Assembly (NCBI GenBank): GCA_900660155.1 | Contig: CABFPE010000098.1 | Span: forward strand, 1,498,527 to 1,562,526 | Origin: Hofstenia miamia | Lineage: Eukaryota > Xenacoelomorpha > Acoela > Hofsteniidae | Length of the DNA: 64,000 nt | Direction of reading: 5' to 3' | Made by a program: the position numbers and the translations under genes | Shown here: positions 11,061 through 22,844 of the stretch, one piece after another | Numbering within the stretch: position 1 is the first letter of the stretch | Layout of the letters: every line of letters begins with the position of its first letter | Notes under the pieces: model-generated | What the model was told of the DNA's origin: nothing | The model's input: only the letters and a program-made list of their open reading frames with translations | Database searches by the model: none

Positions 11061-12245
11061 ACTTTTTGAAGAGGATTCATCTAAGATTTTTTAAATTATT
11101 AAGTGATTTTGATATTAAATATTAGCTACTTTGATAATGTCTGAAAACCTTTTTTATTGCCCTCGATTTACATATACTATACTATATATTTACCACGGTT
11201 GCGTTGCCTTAGTATTTTTAGCATCAGTACTTTTATAATTCTTTTCAATAAATTCTAATTTTCTTTAAATAAACTTGCTTTTATGAGTAGGGTTTCAATA
11301 TATATATTTATTGTACCTTTTTATATTATATGGTGTACATATTTTATATTATATATATTTTATCTATTTATGGTAATTTTTCGTTTTCACTTTTAGTTGA
11401 AATTTTACTGTCGAAAACATATTTTACGTGAAAATGGTGAAACGTTATCAGCGACGTGGCACTCGTAATTACAAAACGACGTATACTGAAGATGTGATAT
11501 ATCATAAACATGCACACACGGTAATATTAAAATAAATGTAAGAATTTGTTACAATATTTTCGAATCTTTTACAATAAATTTTTACGTTGTGTTATTCATG
11601 TATTCTTGTTCTTACCTGTATTTTGAAGTTAATTTTGTCAATTTTTTGTTTTAGAGAATAGAAACGTTGACTTTTAAACATAATAATTAATAAGGGAAAC
11701 TCAGATGTTAAAAATCGGTGTAATATATTGTGATTATAAATGATGACGTTTACAAAAGCTTACAAATAAGCAAAAAATGATCGCAATGGAGTTCTGTTGG
11801 AGCAATTTTCAAATTCCATTCCTAAATAGTTGGACAATTTACTTCGTCAACACGAGTGTCACCAGGACAACCAGAAAGGGATTACATTACTTGAAATATT
11901 GTATTCGCATTTTAAAAAGCAATAATATTGTTTAACTCCTTATTTATTTATTGCTAGAAATTCCATTTTGAAAATTAAGATCGAATCGGATCTGAATATC
12001 GGAGTTGCGGACGCAAATCCGATCTTACAATTTTGTGTTTAAAATACATTTCGAGAGCGTTGTCGAACAATTCCAATAATTATATTGATTTCCTAAGGAA
12101 ACAAAGCATTAATGCGCGATAGATCTCAACAAGAATGGAATGTGGCTGCAATGATGAGCGACATAACAAATTATAATTTCGGGCATTAATAAACGTATTA
12201 CAACATTGCAAGTTAAATATTGTCTGAATATAACACCGCTAATAG
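11061..12245. other. Mostly featureless AT-rich DNA
   Basis: Apart from the short frame at 11434-11535 listed separately, I see nothing supported here. Part of 11.94-12.24 kb could be the 5' untranslated region of the following LINE, but no promoter motif marks it. Confidence 0.3.
11434..11535 (+). CDS. Short 33-codon frame, possible psq/pogo-type first exon
   Basis: The peptide begins MVKRYQRRGTRNYKTTYTED, resembling the basic start of pipsqueak/pogo-type DNA-binding domains (M-V-R-x-Y-x-R-K-T-x-R-x-x-Y-T/S-E-E). Codons in this stretch are much less AT-biased than the surroundings. A splice donor candidate, ACG|GTAATA, lies at about 11512, close to where the resemblance ends. No following exon was found, so this may be an orphan first exon of a decayed transposase or host regulator, or chance. 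Confidence 0.25.
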   Translation: MVKRYQRRGTRNYKTTYTEDVIYHKHAHTVILK

Positions 12246-12539
12246 ATGATGTTGACTGGTTCGGTCGGTCGCGCGTGTGGTCGCTGTGATAATACTTGTA
12301 CACTGAACGATTGCCTACAATGTTTTAACTGCAAAGTATTAACACATTTTCAATGTCTTAAGATTTCCAAAGCAGCTGGGAATTGTATTTTGAAAGCATT
12401 GGATACACAAATACCAGGGTTAGTCTGTTTTAAATGTGAAGCTTGCCAAAATAATCGTCAATTGGATATTTCGATTATGATTGTAGAGTTGGATAAAAAA
12501 GTAAGTTTAATCTTTAAAGGGCTTAAAAGAAATACTTGA
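12246..12539 (+). CDS. LINE ORF1 N-terminal part, PHD-like zinc finger
   Basis: The frame shows CGRCDN, CLQCFNC, HFQC and CFKCEAC, a C-x2-C / C-x2-C / H-x2-C / C-x2-C pattern typical of the PHD-like finger at the start of ORF1 proteins in CR1-like LINEs. These proteins bind element RNA and act as nucleic-acid chaperones. The frame stops before the RRM-like half, which continues at 12628 in another frame. Confidence 0.65.
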   Translation: MMLTGSVGRACGRCDNTCTLNDCLQCFNCKVLTHFQCLKISKAAGNCILKALDTQIPGLVCFKCEACQNNRQLDISIMIVELDKKVSLIFKGLKRNT

Positions 12540-12627
12540 AGAAAAGCATAAATCTTATATTGATGAATCAAGAAATGTTGTACGCCCAAAAGATAGTGAT
12601 GAAAATGCTATAGTAAGGGTTTTTGGA

Positions 12628-12933
12628 TTGCCTGAAAATGCGGAGAATAAATTTGACAGACAGATGGATTCTGATTATAATGATATTAAAGAGATTGTAG
12701 AGTGTGACACTAATTCAATACGTGACGTTAAACGTGTTGGTAAATATACGAAGAATTCAAAACCAAGAATGATTTTGATTAAGTTAAATTCTGTTTGGGA
12801 GGGAAGAAGAATTATGGCAAGGTCATATAAACTTAAGGAATATCATAAAATAATATTTATAACGAAACAGCTCAACATGGCAGGTCGGGAAATTGAAAAA
12901 AAGATTCTTCATAGAAGATGGGAATTGATATAA
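12628..12933 (+). CDS. LINE ORF1 C-terminal part, RRM-like
   Basis: About 100 codons. The stretch VKRVGKYTKNSKPRMILIKL followed by NSVWEGRRIMARSYKLKEY resembles the RRM-like segment of LINE ORF1 proteins, where a V-x-R-x-G-x-x-x-P-R-P-I-L-V-x-F core is usual. It sits directly before ORF2, as expected. The start codon used here is internal to the original gene. Confidence 0.55.
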   Translation: MPENAENKFDRQMDSDYNDIKEIVECDTNSIRDVKRVGKYTKNSKPRMILIKLNSVWEGRRIMARSYKLKEYHKIIFITKQLNMAGREIEKKILHRRWELI

Positions 12934-13079
12934 ATCGCTTAAAAATCAGACCACTTAAGTTATACCTAGACGATGTGTTAGTAAAGTGTACCTGACTAGA
13001 CGAAAAGAAGGTAACTACCAATAGAAGAGCATGTACAACCTATCTGTCTGGCATTAAAAAAATCCGATCTTATCCTAGA

Positions 13080-13629
13080 ATGATGTCACTAAATGCGCAA
13101 TCAATTGTGAACAAGCTTGATGAACTCAAGATCATTTTTAGTGTTCACCATCCAGATATTATAGCTATTGGTGAAAGTTGGTTAAATGATAATTATGATA
13201 CAAAAAGTTTCTCATTATCTAATTATGGACTACCCATTAGAGACGATCGAAATAACCGGAAAGGTGGCGGTTTGTGCTTATGGATACGAGAAGGTTTCAA
13301 ATACAAAAAGGTAACTTTCAGTAGTAAGCCTTATAATATTGAATTAGCAGCAGTAAATATTACTGAAAGCGAGTTGCTCTTCATATGCGTATATATTCCT
13401 CCCTCTACTAAATTGTGAACTGAATACATTAAACATGATAAAGGAACCAACTCACGGGGATTCAATTATTGATGTGATTTTAATAAGTGAACACCTGGCA
13501 GAACATTATTTTGAAGCGAAAGCGTCAAGTCCAATTGGAAAATCAAAACACATGATTTGTCATTTAAAACCTCAGGATAGAAAAACTACAGTGACTTTTA
13601 ATGAATTTCTCTTATACGACTTCAGGTAG
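13080..13629 (+). pseudogene. LINE AP-type endonuclease, internally deleted
   Basis: The first part (13080-13418) begins MMSLNAQSIVNKLDELK, the N-A-Q/R-S-I-x-x-K start of LINE endonucleases. It continues with the catalytic Glu in IGESWL, the RDDR...KGGGLCLWIRE block and VYIPPS. It then stops. A second frame from 13435 resumes with IKEPTHGDSIIDVILIS and SPIGKSKHMI, the end of the domain (normally T-R-x-x-S-x-L-D-L-I and S-D-H). The middle of the domain with the D-x-N motif is absent, so the enzyme that nicks target DNA is dead. Confidence 0.7.
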
Positions 13630-14099
13630 AGTAACTTATGTGCTTTCGCATTTTTCTTGGCTAAGTGAATTTTTCGACAATTTATAGAATAAGTGATATA
13701 GGTTTGAAGGTAGATCTAGTGAAAATCCAAAGTGGATGACACCTCTTATAAAAAAATTACAAATGCTAAAAGAAAAACACTTTTTAAATAATTGTAACAA
13801 ATATAATCATTACTAAATGAAGTTAGATAATGAAATAATTAAGGCTAAGGAATGTTGGTTCCAATCCGCCAAAAACAGGAGCAATATCTGGAATGTAGTT
13901 AATGACATCAGGGGAAAGAGAAAAACAAATAGTCTCGCAACTAGTATTCAGGATTATGCTAATGTCAAGGATTGTGCCAATTATATAGCTAAACGGCTAA
14001 ATCAATCTATGCCAAAAATCAAGACTACTATTATTATAATATTAACGCTATTAACCGAGTAAATGATGAATACATGCCAATTGAAAATGAATTTCAAAA

Positions 14100-14753
14100 T
14101 TTTAAATATCTCTCAATATTAAATCCTCATAAGAGTTGCGGAAGTGATGGAGTGCCCACCCGTTTGTATAAAGCTGGGGCTCATATTTTTTGTGAACCTA
14201 TTACTATATATATATATAGAAATTTATCGAAAGATTAAATTTAATGATTTAAAACATTTTTTCTACTCAAAATTGGATATCAGCCAATATGCACACAGAA
14301 GGCATTCGTCTACTACGTGTGCATTGATCAAAATCGTGGACCGAATAACGAATCTACTGGATACCTCTGATATTGAGGGTGTTATTGAATCGTAAGATTT
14401 TTCTAAAGCATTCAATTATGTAAATCATAGTATTCTACTTGAAAAATGATGACTCGGGTTTTCCAAAGGGTTTTGTTCTCATGATGAAAGACTACTTAAG
14501 TTCTAGGACCTTTAATGTAAAATTGGGAATTACTAAAAGTATTACTTTACCAATATATAATGGAGCTCCACAAGGATCAATATTAGGTCTGTGCTTTTTG
14601 GTGTTTTATATTTCAAGTCTATTAGCTAGTTTCAGTCAGAATATTTTTGTTAAGTATGCCGATGATCTTCAAGCTATCATACCGGTAAACAAAGGAAAAC
14701 CAAGATTATCTGAATTCGATAATGTTACTCGACTTAACATGGACTTAATCTAA
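14100..14753 (+). pseudogene. LINE reverse transcriptase core, frameshifted
   Basis: RT motifs in order: SCGSDGVPTRLYKAG near 14135 (G-x-D-G-I/V-P), HRRHSSTTCALIKIVDRIT at 14290-14345 (R-S/R-S-T-x-x-A-L), a SKAFNYVNHSILL block at about 14402-14442, GAPQGSILG at 14565, and VKYADDLQAI at about 14650 with both catalytic aspartates kept. These fall in more than one frame. The motif set is that of the Jockey/CR1-like RTs. Confidence 0.7.
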
Positions 14754-14773
14754 ATCACAGGCAATGTAAACAA

Positions 14774-15301
14774 ATGCTAATAGGAAGAACTAAGGTGCTG
14801 ATTTCGGGGAACTTTGAAACAGTTAATGAAATTAAAATATTGGGTGTTATTATATCAAGTAATCTTAAATGGGCTAAGCAAATTTCAGAAGTGTGCAAGC
14901 GAGCATCTCAGAGATTGCATTGTTTAAGAATTCTTGACAAATTTGTCGCCTGTAAAAGAACATTAGAGGTTGTTATGAATTCCACAGTTCTCTCAGAGAT
15001 TGATTATGCTTCGGAAATGTTTCCAATTCTCCCCCAAAAAATAAATCGACAATTACAACGTGTAGCCAATAGGGGACAATATATATTTGGTACGTATGAA
15101 GGAGCAATCAAAATTAAGTATAGAAGAATTCATCTTGCTGTAAATCTTTTTAAGAAAACATTTAATCCAAAACACATTCTCAATGATCTTTGTCCTAAAA
15201 GTATTCCGGTAAACATATTTCTCAAAGAAAAAAAGACAAAAAGAAGACAGGACCAATTCTTTCCATACTGCACTGAATATATTAATGGGCAGATTCGGTA
15301 A
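14774..15301 (+). CDS. LINE ORF2 C-terminal region
   Basis: A 175-codon open frame. It contains EIKILGVIISSNLKWAKQIS (the x-x-x-x-L-G-V-x-x-x-x-x-L-x-W box after the RT thumb), CKRASQRLHCLRIL, VVMNSTVLSEIDYASEMFPI and LPQKINRQLQRVANRG, the usual LINE C-terminal pattern. The natural stop lies just before the AATAAA and the ACTT tail, so this is the true C-terminus of ORF2. Confidence 0.7.
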   Translation: MLIGRTKVLISGNFETVNEIKILGVIISSNLKWAKQISEVCKRASQRLHCLRILDKFVACKRTLEVVMNSTVLSEIDYASEMFPILPQKINRQLQRVANRGQYIFGTYEGAIKIKYRRIHLAVNLFKKTFNPKHILNDLCPKSIPVNIFLKEKKTKRRQDQFFPYCTEYINGQIR

Positions 15302-16120
15302 ATTATTTACTGGTTTATATAATTATTTGTAAATGTTATTTGATTTTTAAAATAAACAGTACTTACTTACTTGCTAAGCTCTTATTTACGTGATATCGCA
15401 TAAAATTTAAGGGGAGTGCCAAACTTGCCAGATCCATCACTTGACGATACTCCAAATAAAGAATAATTATCATCAATTATCATTTAAACAATAGTTCTCT
15501 TCGAATTCCTTCTCCTGAATGTAATGAATGTTGAATATACGCCAACGGCTCAGTTATTGATGCAGGAAGGGTCACAACATTTTCAACATGCCATTGAAAT
15601 CCTGCATAGTGATGTACTCATTGAGATCAGTAAGACCTTTCTGGGGTATTTAAAATGATCCTTTTGTACAAATACGCAAAATATCGATGTATTAAAAACA
15701 ACAATTACAGATAAAATATAGATTTCTGCATAATTGTATTGAATTTTTAGCAATATGAATAGATCAATACAAAAACATCAACACGTCTACCATCTACTAT
15801 AACTATTGATGTTAGAATTTTACGTTGTGTATCAAGTTAAATAAAATCAAACAGTTAATCAAAAAATAGTGAAATGCACAGATGTTCTCAATTGAATTCA
15901 TTTTTTATATGTGCTCTGTGAAATCAATAACAATTACAATTACAACAACAGTCTGCAGCAAGCACAAGCAATAACAATGCTGGCAATGATAAAATTATTA
16001 TCATTATGGTATCTGTAAGCCCTGCGTATCAGCACAAAAAATTGCTACGTACAACGAGGAGCCAACTGTAATCTCAAGCCCGCAATTGGAAGTGGAAAAA
16101 TGATGTGTATGATTTTGCGC

Positions 16121-16237
16121 TCACACTACTCGCCGTTTAAGTGCCGCGGATAATAACCTTAACAACCTTAGTTCTCTATCATCGATGTTCAAACCTTGAC
16201 TCCACAATTCTATCGATGCGTCATGAGCAAATATCGA
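16121..16237 (-). CDS. Sialyltransferase last exon: motif VS (start uncertain)
   Basis: An open frame reads [20 protein letters not shown], then [18 protein letters not shown] and a stop. HDASIE fits motif VS (H-x4-E, the catalytic His and a structural Glu), and its spacing from motif III and to the C-terminus fits ST3Gal enzymes. The problem is the left edge: an in-frame TAA lies just upstream and no AG acceptor sits between it and the His codon. A non-AG acceptor, a sequence error or allelic damage could explain this. Confidence 0.5.
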   Translation of the reverse strand, partial: SIFAHDASIELWSQGLNIDDRELRLLRLLSAALKRRVV

Positions 16238-19200
16238 GTACGTTTATTTTTACAATATGTGATAACTAACTACAAATGTATGGGCGATATCGTCAGTGTG
16301 TGTACAAATTCTTGGCTGTATTTAAACAAAATTAGAATGAAAAAAACTGTGTGGCATGCCAAAGCTTAACATAAGTTCGCTAATAATATAAAACACTAAT
16401 TGTTATATTTATAAAATTATCAAGTCAAAAGTGCGAAACTCCCGCATGTAATGCTAGTTGCTAGGCTATAAAACTGAAATATTTATATGATTCTGAATTT
16501 TATGGGACTATTCAAATGGTAAACATCAAAACATCAGTGAAAGTTGTTACTGACCTTAGGACCGATTTTCAGGTTTCCATAGTAATACAAATAATCGTTT
16601 TTATCTTGCGGACGGAAACCAAATCCAGCAACGTCAACTTTTGTGCAAAGCTTCAGGGCTAAAACAATAGCCACTGTCCCAATCGTTGGTCTGCGGGCTT
16701 TTTGTCCCATTTCCTTTCGAATCTAAACAAACTCTACAATAATATTAACTCAAAAAAATTCACGATGCCCATTTGAAATTAATCGGATTTTACAAATTAA
16801 TACAAAGTTTTCATGGATTACTGCAATCGTTGGAGAAGGTCGAAAGTTTTAAATTAAAATTAAATTGGTATTTCCTCGGCGAAAATTGCAATTCGATACT
16901 TGTAATTTATTAGAACACACAATTTTCCCTCATTAGTTTTGCAAAGCGATCGCTCTATTAACCCGACATCAAAGAAATCAATGAAATAAAAAAAATATGT
17001 TTAAGTAAGAATAATGATTTTATAAGTACTGCTTTATAAACATCTTTGGCAGCAATAGTCATGCAAATAGTGATTTGAGGGGACGGCTACAACCAACGGG
17101 TACTCGACTTTATAGCATAATTATTATTGGGTACGGATCCGCTTTTCATTCTATTTTATGAGTCTCTTAAATAAGATTTTTTCAGAAACTTAAATTTTAT
17201 CAAGGAGCCACTTCTGGTTACTTTTTAAATTTTTGTAAACTTTTTTGTTTTTTTACTTATCTAAAAGAGAATTTTCTGTAGAATCCAAATCTGCTATCAG
17301 TTTTTCGTAATTCCCTGTGTTTTGTTCTAAACACTTATTTGTAGAATAGTATCTTTGAAGTGTATTGTGTTCGTGTGTTGCGGTAAAGCAGGCAATTATA
17401 AAATAGTTTAAAGTTTAAAGATACTAGATATTTGCAAGTATTGCATCATTTTAGCTTTTGAATTCAATTTTCTTAAAAATGCTTTATTTTAATATAAACT
17501 GTCACTGTTCCATAACTACTAGTTCTTTTTGGATGAAAATTGGCAGATATGTTAAACACATTGCTAAATAATAACACTGTGTGACAAAAAATGTTTTTTC
17601 CTTAAGTGAGTACTTTTTTCAGAGTTTCCGGTCAATTAGATGTTGCTGAAGACGAATTTGAGGTCATTTTCAAAGTAGAATCCATACTTTAGGAATTATC
17701 ATGAAATTGAATTTATTGCCTAAATAGGCCATTGAATTTAGAAATCAGAAATTTTATTATGATGGAGACACCAAAAAAAATTCTCAAATAACTTTTATAA
17801 TTCTACATTATAATTCTACACAAGAATCTAATTGTATTTTCATTTAAATATAAGCCGATGCTTTGTATTAATCCAGAAGCCATGAAGCCAAAATATAGTC
17901 TAAATAGACATAGTTATCAAATTCCTTTAATTGAGAAATTATCAAGGCTCGTTGCTTTTCAACACACTTTTCCTTTGTAATCATATAACTAATAAATAGA
18001 CTTTTGTCATTGATCTGAATCTAGAGATTTCAAGAGGCCGAATTATACTCCCAAAGTGTTATTTTCTGCACATTCCAATATATTCTAGATATACCCAACT
18101 CCTAAATAAGTCTCTAGTAGTTGGTGAAATGTTCCCTTTGTTCGTCACTAAACAAACATAAATTTTCATGAAAAGCATTCAATTGACACTTCAGGAAATG
18201 AGGTTCAGTAGACATCCTGGAAATATCCCATTTCCTCAATCTAGGAAGGAAAATTTCGGTTTGTAGTTATTGGAAAGATAATGGAGATCTGAAAATGTAC
18301 GATAGAATAATACTATTACATTGGTTCACTTGTTCCGTAAAAATTTTTTGTAGGTTAAACATGCATACAGTCTTATCAGGACATTTAAGTATTGGAGGTT
18401 AATCCTGTGAAGTACAGGTTCAAGAGTTGCGTTGATTGCAGCATATACGAGAAAACCCTTTATTCATAGATAAAAACAACTGTCACTTGTGGGTTTTTGT
18501 TTCAGGTCAAGCATGAGAATAGCAAATGCCAAGGTCTGTTGATCTTCAAATTGCTAAGAATATATCACTTGGGTGTCAAGATCCAATATCCTGCTAAATA
18601 CTATATTTCGTACGCTTCAGAATATTTTTTGCACCACCACTATATTTATACAGCTTTGATTTTTTAGAAAATAATACTAAAAATGTTACAGAAAGAATTC
18701 ACACAGGTCTTCCATTTATATAGTTGGCTGCAAAAAAATGAGACTAGAAAAAAAGCATATTACTTTTGAACTACTGAACGTAACAACTCAAAAAAGGTAA
18801 GATTTTAAAGATACATTAAAGGACTATAAGTAAAAAGCATCAAAGTCTAATTTGTTTTCCTCCTGTAGAAATAACTTCATTCTTCTCAACGTCATTTTTC
18901 AATATCTGCCACACGTTTTCGATTGGAGAAAGATCAGCAGAACTTGGTGGCCATTGCAAAAACTGGATATTATTTTCAGAAAACCAATTTTTTGTCTTTG
19001 CTGACGTGTGCGGGGTTGCTCCGTCCTGTTGGAGTATCCATCCATCATCATATAAAGCATCAGCATAAGGCATAAATTCAGCTATAATTTGGCAATATCT
19101 TTGACTGTCGATTGTGGCTTTTCCGTCTAAAATTTTCAAATAAAACCCACGATAGGAAAGTGCTCCCCAAACCATAATTTTTTGGTCGAACTTTGGAACC

Positions 19201-22200
19201 GCTTTTGTTGGTCTTGGACATTTCTTTGACGACCACACTTGTACTTTGTTTCTGTGTAGTTGAAATACGCACTCATCAGTTATCCAAACATCTTCAAAAG
19301 TGTAGTCTTTCCAATCTTTCACGAAATTTAATCTTTTTTCTTGATGTTCTTTTGTAATCAGAAGTCGATTTTTTCTGCCAATTTTTGTAACTCCACTTTT
19401 TTTCAGTGTTCTCTGAACTGTGGTTTCATGCACAGAGATGTCGGCTTCAGTTTGAAGTCGGTTTGCAATTTTTTTCCCAGAAATATAGGGATTTTTTAGA
19501 GCAATTGCNGATTGTGGCTTTTCCGTCTAAAATTTTCAAATAAAACCCACGATAGGAAAGTGCTCCCCAAACCATAATTTTTTGGTCGAACTTTGGAACC
19601 GCTTTTGTTGGTCTTGGACATTTCTTTGACGACCACACTTGTACTTTTTTCTGTCGTAGTTGAAATACGCACTCATCAGTTATCCAAACATCTTCAAAAG
19701 TGTAGTCTTTCCAATCTTTCACGAAATTTAATCTTTTTTCTTGATGTTCTTTTGTAATCAGAAGTCGATTTTTTCTGCCAATTTTTGTAACTCCACTTTT
19801 TTTCAGTGTTCTCTGAACTGTGGTTTCATGCACAGAGATGTCGGCTTCAGTTTGAAGTCGGTTTGCAATTTTTTTCCCAGAAATATAGGGATTTTTGAGA
19901 GCAATTGCGACTGTTTTCTGAATGAATTTTCCAATAATTTTTCGAGGGCGTCCACTTCCTTTTCTTCTTTTGAGAGATTCTCCTTGTCGAATTTTTTTCA
20001 GCTTTCGAAAATAAGTTGATCGAGAAATTTGCGATGTCGCAAAGGCGTTTTCAAGCTGTTCCAACGTTTCCATTCCGAAGAAATCAAGTAGAAACTTTGC
20101 AAAGCAAAACAATTTGTTTGGTAAGTGTTTTCAAATAATTACGAAGTACCAGTTTAATTAATTAACTTTTTTGTTTGACCATTTTAAAGTTCACAAAATT
20201 CTCGTTGTCTTTTATTTTTATAGTTTTCCTCTAAAACGTCTCAATACGTTTCCACAAAGCGTGAAAAAATAGGTGTTCAGTCTCATGTTTTTTGCAGCCA
20301 ACTATAAGAGGGAATGATATTTGCAGAGAAAGCATGAATAATGTTGACATAAGCACAGTGCATGTTACTATGTGGTATGCAAGGAGCATGAAAGTATGTC
20401 AAAAATATTCTTCCCTATTGTGATACTCAATGTGACACATCAATCACAACAGTGAAACTGAGGTTAATGAATTATTGTTGGAAATGAGTAGCAATGAAGG
20501 TTTAACTTCAATGACCGAATCCCGCATATGTTGGTAGACATTCTCAACAAAGCAATCATATGCAGGCTTTCTAAAACTTTGAATACAAATTAATCAAAAA
20601 GTATGGTTTTGTGTCTAAAATGGCATTCAAATTCATAATTCTGGTGCATAGTTGTGTTGTTACAGAACACTAGAATTAACTGCAAAAGTCTCATTGCAAT
20701 ATGTCAAAAGACTTCCGATTTTTTGGACTCTAGCTAAATATGATAAATGATTTGCTACTGCATATTGTTTTTATGTGTGATATAAAGTAGCTTGTGTAAT
20801 TTGATTTGAATGCAGAATTTCCTTCTAATTTCAGCAATATATAGTTTGTGTAGGTTAATCCTACACTGAGTAATGTTCTGATAGTTTTCAGTGACACGCT
20901 TCAAAAAAGTTTTAACCAAAAGTGCCCCTTAATAAAATATTGAAAAAATGTTCATATAATGAATGTAAATTGGGCGTTTAAAGAGTTTGGGGAAGGTAAC
21001 AAAGTTTTTTTGCTGCATTGAAAAAGCTCTACCCGCATATCACCATCATGCACGCCATTAGAAGTCAAGTTTGTATTAGCAATAAGCTCAATACTAGTGC
21101 AATCACTGTCTTTAAAATTAGTGTAATTTTAATGGTATATGATTATATTACTTACTTGAATGGTTGCTATACTTCGTTAAAATAGGCTAAGAGCGTTAAA
21201 TAAACTTGAAATGGGCTTAAGTTACTATTACACAAAGAAAATAAGCTCCTTAAAAAGATGTTATCTTAGCAGGGGAGTAGTTAGTAGATAGATAGTAAGA
21301 GAAATTGTAAGACGAATAACAATTTCTCCATTTTGATAGAAAGAAAATGAAATATATAGAATATCAAGCAGTCGTTTTAAAATGCAGTTCAATTAAAACT
21401 ACTGAAATTAAAAATGGTAAAATATCTACAATATTTGATATCGGAATAGTTGTCAGTGATAAAACCAGTGCAAGTACTTACAAAAGGAAGTTTAGCAGCA
21501 AAGTTATTTGAATAATTAGAACAAAATATATTAGACAATCCATTACTTACTGAATGTCAAGGCCTCATTTCGAAGAGTGCTAAAACTAGTGATATATCAG
21601 CTATATGCTGGTATATAATGTGAAACCACAAATAAACAATCATAGTTTATTGATGCAATTTTTTAAGAATGATCATAATTCCGAATGGCATAATTGTTAT
21701 AAAAGAGACACATTGCCGGTTGATAATTAACAAAGATATATTGCACGATGCAATCAATATTTCTGAAAAAAACAGTTTCAAATTTGCCAGAGTTTGCATG
21801 CAAGCAGTGTTGGAACCGTGCCTTGATTTTTCGGAACGAACACGGCACGAAAAGACGCAGTTAAGCACAGCACGGCGCGAAACTTACAAAATTCATTCAC
21901 GAACCCGGCACAGCACGAAAATCTATAAATTCTTCCTTGAGTGTAAGAGGCATCTTAGATTAATCCTCTATGAATGAAATCTTTTTGGTGGAAAATTGTT
22001 TCAATAGTTTAACCAATTGTTCAAAACAAAAATTTCAATCATTCAAATATGCAAACTAATAGAAACTCAAAATAAAAAATATATTTCAAAGGTTTTTAAT
22101 GTAGTCACGAGCACGGAAAAGGCGCGAAAAATTTCTGTAAAATTGAGCACGAGCACGACACGGTTCCAACACTGCATGCAAGAGGGCAGTAGGGGATGAC

Positions 22201-22806
22201 CGTCTGTGAGTTGGCTCGAAGGCGTTTTCATTTGCAAAAAATGAATTGACCAGAAAGTATACAAAAATCCAAGGAACTCTAAATCCCTACATGAAAAAGG
22301 TGGAATGAAAATTAACATTTGAGAATAGTTTTAGTTGAATATCGGAGAACTAAGTTTTAATTTACTTGTCTAATACCTCACAAAATCCATCAACGCTATC
22401 AAAACATTCAATTACGAATTAAGATCTCTCAACTAATATTGATAAACATAAATCATTAAAAGATAAAAAATTTATACAAATATATACACAATTGAAATAA
22501 TTGAATTTCTTACACTATTGCCACTATTCATATTCATTTAACACTAGAACAGTGATTACTATTTCAAGTGAAAATATTATGTAAAAAAGATAAGATTTTT
22601 ACCATAACAAATTTAAAAGGATTATTCACATACACTGCGTATGGAATAATTTAAATATGAATATAAAATTGGAACTTAATTCAAAAATATTTTCTGAAAG
22701 AAATGAAGAAACAGTAATTTCTTAAGCAATCACTTCTTAAGTATCTAATCAGTTAAATATACATGACTGCATCTCTATAATAAATACATAGCCCATTTTA
22801 ACCCTA

Positions 22807-22844
<38 letters not shown>

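Larger units (their letters stand above)
12246..15375 (+). mobile_element. Near full-span LINE (CR1/Jockey-like), about 3.1 kb, broken
   Basis: The most complete LINE of the window. It keeps the order of a two-ORF non-LTR element: ORF1 with a zinc finger (12246-12539) and an RRM-like part (12628-12933), then ORF2 with AP endonuclease (13080-13629), reverse transcriptase (about 14100-14753) and a C-terminal region (14774-15301). It ends with AATAAACAGT and an ACTT-type tail at about 15352-15373. Several frameshifts split both ORFs, and the middle of the endonuclease is missing between 13418 and 13435. A zinc-finger ORF1 and a short simple tail point to the CR1-like group. It lies tail-first against the 3' end of the minus-strand sialyltransferase gene. 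Confidence 0.8.
18721..20304 (-). mobile_element. Tc1-like DNA transposon, TIR-bounded, inflated by an assembly gap
   Basis: Outer ends are near-perfect inverted repeats, TAGTTGGCTGCAAAAAA at 18721 and its complement ending at 20304, flanked by TA on both sides, as Tc1/mariner elements require. Between them lies a minus-strand transposase with DD34E chemistry. The single N at 19509 separates two copies of the same roughly 400 bp, so the true element is likely about 1.2 kb rather than 1.58 kb. The C-terminal tail of the transposase is missing compared with complete Tc1 proteins. The element sits in intron 4 of the sialyltransferase gene, in the same orientation as that gene. Confidence 0.9.

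Noticed and set aside
15480-15602. Alternative last exon of the sialyltransferase (open 39 codons, FQWHVENVVTLPAS...)
   Set aside because: Available acceptors give the wrong phase after exon 5, and the peptide lacks the H-x4-E motif. The 16,121-16,237 frame fits better.
21669-21977. 102-codon plus-strand frame
   Set aside because: Crosses the left boundary of the hAT MITE at 21805, so it joins host and element sequence by chance.
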